Below, piece after piece: positions 58,597 through 64,000 of a stretch of DNA of 64,000 nt. The stretch's first letter is position 1, and every line of letters starts with the position of its first letter. Source of the stretch: Sulfolobaceae archaeon (GTDB lineage: Archaea > Thermoproteota > Thermoprotei_A > Sulfolobales > Sulfolobaceae). The position numbers were made by a program, and so were the translations under genes. The notes beneath the pieces are model-generated. The model was not told where the DNA came from and did not search any database. It saw only the letters and a program-made list of their open reading frames with translations. The DNA lies in the NCBI GenBank assembly GCA_028277025.1, contig JAPYVG010000002.1:1-64000 (forward strand). The letters run 5' to 3'.

Positions 58597-59266
58597 GTCC
58601 TAACCTTTTTAGTAAGTTAAAAGCGTTTTGACTTATGCCCGGTGAGACCAATATTCCCCTTACTGTCTCTCCTTGCTCTCTGAAGTAAAGGACATATCGG
58701 TACAGTTGGGAAACTGCCTGAAGTGTCGCCTTTGCCCTTTTAAATTCCATTACCACTTTTACCCCATTCCTATCTATACCAAGTAAGTCTACAGTACCGT
58801 AAGGAGTTCTATATTCTCTCTCCAGAGGCTTTAATCCCTCCTCTATAAGTTCTGGGTTATTTATAACTAAGTCTACTTCATCCTTCTCACTTCCCACTAG
58901 AGTGAAGTTTCCAGAGTATACTTGTGCAGAGGTTATATAGTATACTCTAGAGAAGAGAATCTCTAATATTTCCTTTGGCCTCTTCCTTTCGGCGTATACT
59001 CTTAAGACTCTACCGTCTAGGTTTACGAGTATTCTAGTCCCAGGGGGTTGCCAGTTAGTCGGTTCCCTTTTTGTAGCCTCGTGTATGATAACACTACCGT
59101 CAACCTTTATTAATAAAATTCTAGGGGAATAAGAAGCTGTTGAAAAAGCTCTTCCCTTATAAGTTATTTCACACTCCCCAAAAATAGTGATCACTGAGTG
59201 AAAGAGATTGTCTTCAAGAAATTTTTTAGCATCATCTAATGTAGGTTCAAGTAATACCTTATACAC
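58499..59266 (-). CDS. nucS: NucS/EndoMS mismatch endonuclease
   Basis: NucS cuts mismatched or branched DNA and provides non-canonical mismatch repair in archaea lacking MutS/MutL. The N-terminal DNA-binding/dimerisation domain includes REPTNWQPPGTR (about 68-79). The RecB-like nuclease domain has Asp160 (GTVDLLGID), Glu174-x-Lys176 (VMEFKRAKATLQAVSQ) and QLYRYVLYF. The 255-aa protein extends about 25 residues beyond the conserved EYVNI end. That extra tail is encoded by the region overlapping the glycosyltransferase gene. Confidence 0.93.
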   Translation of the reverse strand: MYKVLLEPTLDDAKKFLEDNLFHSVITIFGECEITYKGRAFSTASYSPRILLIKVDGSVIIHEATKREPTNWQPPGTRILVNLDGRVLRVYAERKRPKEILEILFSRVYYITSAQVYSGNFTLVGSEKDEVDLVINNPELIEEGLKPLEREYRTPYGTVDLLGIDRNGVKVVMEFKRAKATLQAVSQLYRYVLYFREQGETVRGILVSPGISQNAFNLLKRLGLEYVNISDKFSNTSGFSINIPNLQRDKVKKRA

Positions 59267-59290
59267 GGTATTACTAAGGAGTAAAATTAT

Positions 59291-59929
59291 TTAACTTATT
59301 ATTGTCCGCTTTAGGTAATCCACAATCTCTTTATCCTCAAGTATTGTAGTGTGAAGGCTATTAAGTATTGAGAGAGTTTTTAAAGAGTCTTCTGTCCAGT
59401 CTCTACAGTCTTCAGAATATGAAATAGTGTTCCCTCTGGTCTCTCTTAATACCACCTTAACGCAACCCTTATTAGTGCCTAAAACTATGGTTATTGTCTT
59501 TTCGGATAAGAAATCTGGTTTACTAGTGTAAATAACTCTATTAAGATCTATGGTTATACTATTTATTTCAAAATCTAGGTATTTCTTTGGATTCACACTC
59601 AAGTTTACTAAGTCATTAATGTATTTTCTAACTAATGACACCGGCATCGAGTAAATAATAGACGCTTGTTGTAGACCTTCTTCTAATATTCCCCTTATGT
59701 TATTTAGCCCGTCTTTTATACTCTCCTCAGCTTCAACTCCCTTCTTGACTATTAAATTATGTGAATCAAAAAATCTACCATTCTCGTAACTTACCCTCAT
59801 ATTTTGTGTGTAAATCTTTATAATTCTTTGTTTTTCAGAAAATAGGGAGTCTAAGGTAAGTAATTTATAATTGCAACTAAATCTAATCTCTTTTTCGTCG
59901 CAAGAAAAAGTAAAACTAACCTCACTCAT
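59291..59929 (-). CDS. hypothetical 212-aa protein
   Basis: I do not recognise a family. The protein appears beta-rich at the N terminus (MSEVSFTFSCDEKEIRFSC), with a helical middle (SIKDGLNNIRGILEEGLQQA) and another beta part (TITIVLGTNKGCVKVVLRE). There is no signal peptide or membrane helix. Its start overlaps the SDR gene stop by 4 bp (ATGA) and nucS begins 24 nt downstream, so it sits in the middle of an operon. Confidence 0.7.
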   Translation of the reverse strand: MSEVSFTFSCDEKEIRFSCNYKLLTLDSLFSEKQRIIKIYTQNMRVSYENGRFFDSHNLIVKKGVEAEESIKDGLNNIRGILEEGLQQASIIYSMPVSLVRKYINDLVNLSVNPKKYLDFEINSITIDLNRVIYTSKPDFLSEKTITIVLGTNKGCVKVVLRETRGNTISYSEDCRDWTEDSLKTLSILNSLHTTILEDKEIVDYLKRTIIS

Positions 59930-60627
59930 TTCAACCTAGCACCTCCGTCCACTGGTATCACGACCCCGTTAATCCACTCCGCCTCATCAGTTAATAACCA
60001 TATAACGACCCTTGCGAAATCTTCTGGCGGTGCTTTAAAATCACCTAACTTTCTCAATTTCTTCCAATCCCTGTTGGGTTGGAATTCACCATCAATAACG
60101 CTAGGTGCAATTCCCACAACCCTTATTCCCTTGTCAGTAAGTTCTGAAGCTAAGGTTTCAACAGCTTTAGCTAACCCGGCTTTGGCTATACTATAGGATA
60201 ATTGGAAAGGTAAAGGAGTGTAAATTCCCCTAATTGCTGAGACCAGAACAATTGTAGATCCACTCTTCAGTTTAGAGAGAGCACTCTTCACTAAATAGAG
60301 GGGGGCTTTAATGTGGTTAGTAATCATCTCATCGAGACCCTTTAAGGACTCTATTGTGTCCTCTATGTAACCACCGATAGTTATGACTAAATCCGTAAAT
60401 TCTCCAGCTTCATTTACAACTCTTTCTGCGCCTTCTAAAGTACTGATATCCCCTACGACGTATTTAGCGTTATCTTCTCCTAGCGTTTTAACTATCTCCT
60501 TTAATTTTTCCTCGTTTCTCGCATTAACTATAACCTTTGCACCCTCTCTTACTGCAAAATAAGCTATAGCGTAACCAAGTCCCTTACTTACTCCCGCAAT
60601 TAAGACTGTCCTCCCTTTTAGTCTCAT
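59926..60627 (-). CDS. short-chain dehydrogenase/reductase
   Basis: A 233-aa SDR with the cofactor motif AGVSKGLGYA (Gly12, Gly16, Gly18) and the catalytic Ser in VSAIRGIY and Tyr-x-x-x-Lys in SYSIAKAGL. An NA pair in VNARNEEKL follows the second strand, suggesting NADP. GDISTLEG precedes the third strand. The 3-oxoacyl reductase-type PVDGGARLK end is present. Substrate unknown. Confidence 0.9.
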   Translation of the reverse strand: MRLKGRTVLIAGVSKGLGYAIAYFAVREGAKVIVNARNEEKLKEIVKTLGEDNAKYVVGDISTLEGAERVVNEAGEFTDLVITIGGYIEDTIESLKGLDEMITNHIKAPLYLVKSALSKLKSGSTIVLVSAIRGIYTPLPFQLSYSIAKAGLAKAVETLASELTDKGIRVVGIAPSVIDGEFQPNRDWKKLRKLGDFKAPPEDFARVVIWLLTDEAEWINGVVIPVDGGARLK

Positions 60628-60639
60628 AAAAAATAATTT

Positions 60640-62535
60640 TTACTTCTTTGATTTAAGTAATTGCTTAATTTTTTCAATAGAGTCTAATGGCAGGCTACAA
60701 GTAGTTCCTATGCAAACGTAAGCCCTACTAACGCCTTTATTATACCTTACCATCTCCTTTATAAATTTAGGTAACAAATCAGTTGAGTCCTCTTTAACTA
60801 TTTCAACAACCTTAAATGGGTGATATAATCTTAATACTTCATTATGAAGAGTCTTCCCTCTTCCATCATTTTCATCTACTATTACTATATGGGCAATTCC
60901 TTTTAGGTAGCTAGCAATAGAATAAGCTACACCACTCAAGAACGGAGAATCACCACTATAAGACGTTGGGACGTAAGAGGTTCCAGTAATAACTGAGAGT
61001 TTTAGGAGCCCTTTTAAGGCTAGCGACGCGGGGGATTCATTCGGTGTATCGAAAGGATAATCATAGTTTAAATTCTTGACTTCTTCTCCTAAACTTATTG
61101 CTAAATCTCTATATTTAAGTTCCCCAGTAATTTCGTAAGCTGTAATAGCGGCTAGTAAAGCTGATGCATAATCTTCCGGTAACCCTTTCTTTCCACCCTC
61201 TAACCTTCTAGTTATATTCTTAGAAAGTTTATTTACGACTTCCAAAGCCTCATTTAACCCTTTATTAGTAAAGGGGTAAGAGAAAAGTAACGCTTCAGCC
61301 ATTCTACAGTTGGGATAGGTGTATTTATTCTCGTCACGGAACGGATATTTCCTAGTTTTCTCCCTAAAAATTCTAAGTTTCTCCCTTATTTGACTTAGTT
61401 TATTTATAGGATCATTGAATTTTCTCTTCAACTCGTTCAAATCAACAGTTCTTTTTAGAACTTTTCTACCTTCTACCTCAGCACCCTTATCAACGTTAAA
61501 TACTTTAATCCAGTAACTATAATCCTCTCCCTTTAAAGCCTCTTTAAATTCTCCCTCAGTCCATGTATAATAATAACCCTCTTTACCTTCAGAATCAGCA
61601 TCGATACTATTAGCAAACCCTTGATTAACTTTCATTTCCCTCAATATGAAGTCCGCTGTAAGAGTTATCACATCTAATATCTCCTCGTCATTAGAATATT
61701 GATAAGCTAATGTATAATCGATTAAGAGCTCAGCGTTATCAATTAGTAGTTTTTCAAAATGCGGTACATACCACTCTTCGTCTACAGTGTATCGGTGAAA
61801 CCCTCCCCCCACTTGATCAAAAATCCCGCCGTAATACATTTTTCTTAAAGTAAAAAGAGAAAGTTTAGCTTCTACGTCTTCACCTTTAAAAAACGAGTAG
61901 AGGAGTAGTAACTCGTCAACAGTAGGATGTGGAAATTTCATATTTCCTTGAATTCCACCATTAGTGAAATCATAGTTTGAAATTATAGAAGATACTATGT
62001 CTTCAACTTTATTCCATTCCGCCGGTTCTCTCTGGAGGACTGTACTCTGAAGTGAAGAGTCTAAAGTTTGTACTACGTTATATATCTTTTCCCTATCATT
62101 TTTCCAGAGGCGGATTATCTCCCTTAAAAGCCTTTTAAACCCTATCCTACCGTAAGAGTCCTCTGGGGGGAAGAAGGTACCACCAAAGAAGACTTTTCCT
62201 TCTGGTGTCATAAATACTGTTAACGGCCAACCTGACTCCCCCGTTAGCGTGTTTACCGCGGTTTGTAATCTCTTGTCCAGTTCTGGGTCCTCATCTCTAT
62301 CTACCTTTATTGCGATAAAATTCTCGTTAATCAACTGTATAACTTCTGGGTTTTCGTACGTAGTCTCATCCATAACGTGGCACCAGTGACACCAAGACGC
62401 TCCGACGTCAACAAGGATTGGTTTATCCTCTTCTTTAGCTTTTTTGAAAGCTTCCTCTCCCCATGGATACCAATTTATTGGACTGTTTGCTGACTGCAAT
62501 AAAAATGCACTTTTACTACTAGCTAATTTGTTCAT
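60640..62535 (-). CDS. DUF255/YyaL thioredoxin-like domain protein
   Basis: A 631-aa protein of the YyaL/SPATA20 family. An N-terminal thioredoxin-like domain has [19 protein letters not shown] with Cys49 and Cys52, followed by an alpha/alpha-barrel resembling N-acylglucosamine 2-epimerase (about 180-560). Motifs include [16 protein letters not shown] and [13 protein letters not shown]. The biochemical function is not established to my knowledge. It lies 12 nt upstream of the SDR gene on the same strand. Confidence 0.9.
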   Translation of the reverse strand: MNKLASSKSAFLLQSANSPINWYPWGEEAFKKAKEEDKPILVDVGASWCHWCHVMDETTYENPEVIQLINENFIAIKVDRDEDPELDKRLQTAVNTLTGESGWPLTVFMTPEGKVFFGGTFFPPEDSYGRIGFKRLLREIIRLWKNDREKIYNVVQTLDSSLQSTVLQREPAEWNKVEDIVSSIISNYDFTNGGIQGNMKFPHPTVDELLLLYSFFKGEDVEAKLSLFTLRKMYYGGIFDQVGGGFHRYTVDEEWYVPHFEKLLIDNAELLIDYTLAYQYSNDEEILDVITLTADFILREMKVNQGFANSIDADSEGKEGYYYTWTEGEFKEALKGEDYSYWIKVFNVDKGAEVEGRKVLKRTVDLNELKRKFNDPINKLSQIREKLRIFREKTRKYPFRDENKYTYPNCRMAEALLFSYPFTNKGLNEALEVVNKLSKNITRRLEGGKKGLPEDYASALLAAITAYEITGELKYRDLAISLGEEVKNLNYDYPFDTPNESPASLALKGLLKLSVITGTSYVPTSYSGDSPFLSGVAYSIASYLKGIAHIVIVDENDGRGKTLHNEVLRLYHPFKVVEIVKEDSTDLLPKFIKEMVRYNKGVSRAYVCIGTTCSLPLDSIEKIKQLLKSKK

Positions 62536-62557
62536 AGTCCTATTTCACATTCCAACC

Positions 62558-63190
62558 TTATTTATTTTCCTTCCTTCTAAAGAATATATAAATTGCTAAC
62601 AATATTAAACCAAGCCCTATCCCGGTAAGACTAATTGGTGTCAAAGAGAATGAGCTTCTACTACTGCTAAGTATTGTAACATTAATTGTTGTATTGTTAT
62701 CGAGATAGAGTATGTAAAAGTTCGTCTGGCTTCCGTTTATTATGCTCTCTCTGCTTAGGGGTGTTGAAATTAAAACATAGCTCATGTTTTGTATCCTTAG
62801 CTTTGAAGTACTGTTTAACGTATAAGTAGTCCCATTTTCTAACGTAACCCTAACATAGCCATTACCATGTAACATTATCGTGAGGTATACGTAGGTAGGG
62901 TGGGAAATAACCCTTATGGTTTCTGGTGCCGTAACGTTTAAATTGAGCGATGTAACGTTCTTACCATTAATTTGTATCGTATATCCTGGAAGCAACGGAT
63001 AGGCAGTTATACTAATATTTCCTTGCAAGTTTAAGGTGGTGTTTTGCGTGACATAAATTACATTACTACTTCCATCTTGACTGATTATTAAAGCAACTGG
63101 TCCTTCTAGGAATATTTTAACACTGTATGAGTTTACTATTAAAGAGGATAATGTTAGGACGAAAAGGAATAACCAGATTACCCTTAACAT
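62558..63190 (-). CDS. secreted protein with C-terminal membrane anchor, 210 aa
   Basis: An N-terminal signal peptide (residues about 1-22) precedes a beta-strand-rich, Thr/Ser/Asn-rich domain with about nine N-glycosylation sequons. A C-terminal transmembrane helix (GIGLGLILLAIYIFF) then ends in a basic RRKENK. This is the layout of an S-layer-associated or cell-surface protein with stop-transfer anchoring. No catalytic residues are apparent. Confidence 0.72.
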   Translation of the reverse strand: MLRVIWLFLFVLTLSSLIVNSYSVKIFLEGPVALIISQDGSSNVIYVTQNTTLNLQGNISITAYPLLPGYTIQINGKNVTSLNLNVTAPETIRVISHPTYVYLTIMLHGNGYVRVTLENGTTYTLNSTSKLRIQNMSYVLISTPLSRESIINGSQTNFYILYLDNNTTINVTILSSSRSSFSLTPISLTGIGLGLILLAIYIFFRRKENK

Positions 63191-63218
63191 GTAGGATATC
63201 TTTGTTAAAAAGGAGTGA

Positions 63219-63314
63219 GTGTGCTTACCGATTATATTGAATAAGATATCTTATAAGGCAAGTGTGAAACTTCAATTACAGAAAAGGAGCGGAAAAGCCT
63301 TGCCAGTGGAATAG
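63219..63314 (+). pseudogene. possible relic of a TnpB C terminus
   Basis: A plus-strand frame encodes SYKASVKLQLQKRSGKALPV and then E and a stop, recalling the tail of IS605-type TnpB (DRDYNAS..NI then a final G..LPVE). The upstream catalytic residues are missing; a TGA ends the frame at 63216. The similarity is short and judged by eye. Confidence 0.3.
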
Positions 63315-63480
63315 CTCTTATTTAAATGTTTTTAAAAACATCACTTAATGATGCTAACGTCGCTCCTCCGACTTAATGGGCTAGGGGCATCTATCGATTC
63401 TCCTAAGGGACTAAAGCTCGGCAATGAAAGCCCCTTTGACTATCCAAGCTGTCTACTAAATGCAATCCAGAATAAATAAG
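63315..63480 (+). other. structured noncoding region, possible IS605-type right end
   Basis: This is part of a 418-bp gap (63191-63608) with no intact gene. It contains a perfect 16-bp palindrome ATGTTTTTAAAAACAT (63326-63341), a GGGGC/GCCCC pair enclosing 63384-63434, and a GGAGCG/CGCTCC pair between 63286 and 63366. The text CTCGGCAATGAAAGCCCC (63417-63434) resembles the sequence that follows tnpB genes, where omega RNA is encoded. I see nothing clear in 63481-63608. Confidence 0.3.
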
Positions 63481-63608
63481 GGGACGATGATGAGGAAATC
63501 TTCGCCTTTGTGAGAAGGGGTCAGTTGTCCTTGTTATATCTTTGTTTAAATTGATATTCTATAGAACTCCTTTACCTCCTTTTATTATTTTGTAGATAAT
63601 TTCTGGAG

Positions 63609-64000
63609 CTATAATATTATCTTGCCTTTATCATGCACTGACTCGGTAACTTCCTTGTATGGCAGTATTACCGTATCTTTATTGATGAGCACTGTGTCAT
63701 ATACTGTTACCTCATCTCCTAAGATTGAGTCTTCTATTCTGCTCCATTTGCCTACAGTGTTTTTATCCCCTATTATGCTCCCCTTAATTAATGTAAAATC
63801 ACCTACTCTTATATCGTCCATTAATATGCTCTCCTCAATATAGCACCCTTTTCCCACATTTCCGCTTTTTCCTATAATTGAGTTCCTTATTATTGTATCC
63901 TCACCTATTACGCTACCTTCTCCGATATAGAAAGGTGGTTTTAAAATGGCCTTTTCACTTACTTTCGCATCCTTATCTATGTAACCTTTAGGATATTTTA
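63609..64000 (-). CDS. NDP-sugar pyrophosphorylase, C-terminal part (partial)
   Basis: The frame is open to the window's edge, so the gene's 5' part lies outside. The visible ~129 residues are a left-handed beta-helix with hexapeptide repeats such as PPFYIGEGSVIGEDTIIRN, SIIGKSGNVGKGCYIEES, ILMDDIRVGDFTLIKGSIIG and WSRIEDSILGDEVTVYDTVL. This is the typical C-terminal domain of mannose-1-phosphate guanylyltransferase or glucose-1-phosphate thymidylyltransferase-like enzymes. It follows the catalytic domain, which is not visible. The internal start at 63857 is an unlikely true start because the repeats continue upstream without interruption. Confidence 0.8.
   Translation of the reverse strand, partial: KYPKGYIDKDAKVSEKAILKPPFYIGEGSVIGEDTIIRNSIIGKSGNVGKGCYIEESILMDDIRVGDFTLIKGSIIGDKNTVGKWSRIEDSILGDEVTVYDTVLINKDTVILPYKEVTESVHDKGKIIL

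Noticed and set aside
63480..63540. ATGATGA followed by a 12-nt stretch, resembling a third C/D box sRNA
   Set aside because: There is no D or D' box CTGA at the required distance and the C'-like TGAGAA is weak. The bases belong to the possible IS right-end region instead.

Overview
This window is a stretch of ordinary chromosome from a hyperthermophilic, acidophilic crenarchaeon of the order Sulfolobales. The evidence is AT-rich DNA, dense gene packing, TTTAAA/TTTATA-type TATA boxes about 26 nt upstream of many start codons (leaderless transcripts), GTG/TTG starts, and lineage-typical genes: the sulfoquinovose synthase agl3, the segAB partition pair, a GAT-QueC fusion, a two-subunit 2-oxoacid:ferredoxin oxidoreductase and NucS. 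The hexokinase and the oxidoreductase look, from memory, close to the Sulfurisphaera (Sulfolobus) tokodaii proteins, so a Sulfurisphaera-like genus is my best guess. No rRNA, tRNA, CRISPR array or intact insertion sequence was found.

Layout. 0-8.4 kb: a probable small operon, gamma-glutamyltransferase, hexokinase, then a glycan block (agl3 facing a four-gene run of flippase, class I aldolase, GT-C glycosyltransferase and sugar-1-phosphate nucleotidyltransferase) that fits assembly and export of the sulfoquinovose-containing N-glycan. 8.4-15.6 kb: CBS protein, HtpX protease, GMP synthase PPase subunit, a cobalamin block (cbiP divergent from cobS-cbiB), an alcohol dehydrogenase and a second M48 protease. 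15.6-21.3 kb: orphan molybdenum hydroxylase large subunit, PUA protein, Dol-P-sugar synthase, winged-helix protein, and an ornithine cyclodeaminase-like gene coupled to an aminotransferase. 21.3-29.6 kb: Xaa-Pro peptidase, HDAC-like deacylase, a compact TnpB-like protein, amidotransferase, MBL hydrolase with a tiny Cys-rich ORF, ribokinase, ThiD, a solitary Cas4 and a GT2 glycosyltransferase. 29.7-41.6 kb: UPF0282, VIT1-like transporter, GAT-QueC (archaeosine), MrfA/Hrq1-like helicase, a dicluster Fe-S protein with a decayed FAD domain, MoaB, a nucleotidyltransferase-like protein and an FAD oxidoreductase. 41.6-49.3 kb: a C/D box sRNA in front of a PD-(D/E)XK protein, dolichol-kinase-like enzyme, a second nuclease, PurT, a second HDAC-like protein, a CBS-HPF fusion with a nitrilase, and a second C/D box sRNA at the 3' end of a secreted-protein gene. 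49.3-64 kb: 2-oxoacid:ferredoxin oxidoreductase, a glycolate/lactate oxidase set split over two strands, segAB, GT2, NucS, SDR, a DUF255 thioredoxin-like protein, a possible IS200/IS605 relic and the 3' part of an NDP-sugar pyrophosphorylase.

What stands out: two well-formed C/D box guide RNAs with 12-nt guides, one of whose C boxes contains a stop codon; a four-CBS protein fused to a ribosome-hibernation (HPF-like) domain; a compact TnpB-like protein with intact catalytic residues but no room for a transposon right end; a decayed FAD/ferredoxin fusion with a duplicated cluster motif; divergent promoters nested inside opposing genes; and an unusually consistent habit of convergent genes overlapping at their 3' ends.
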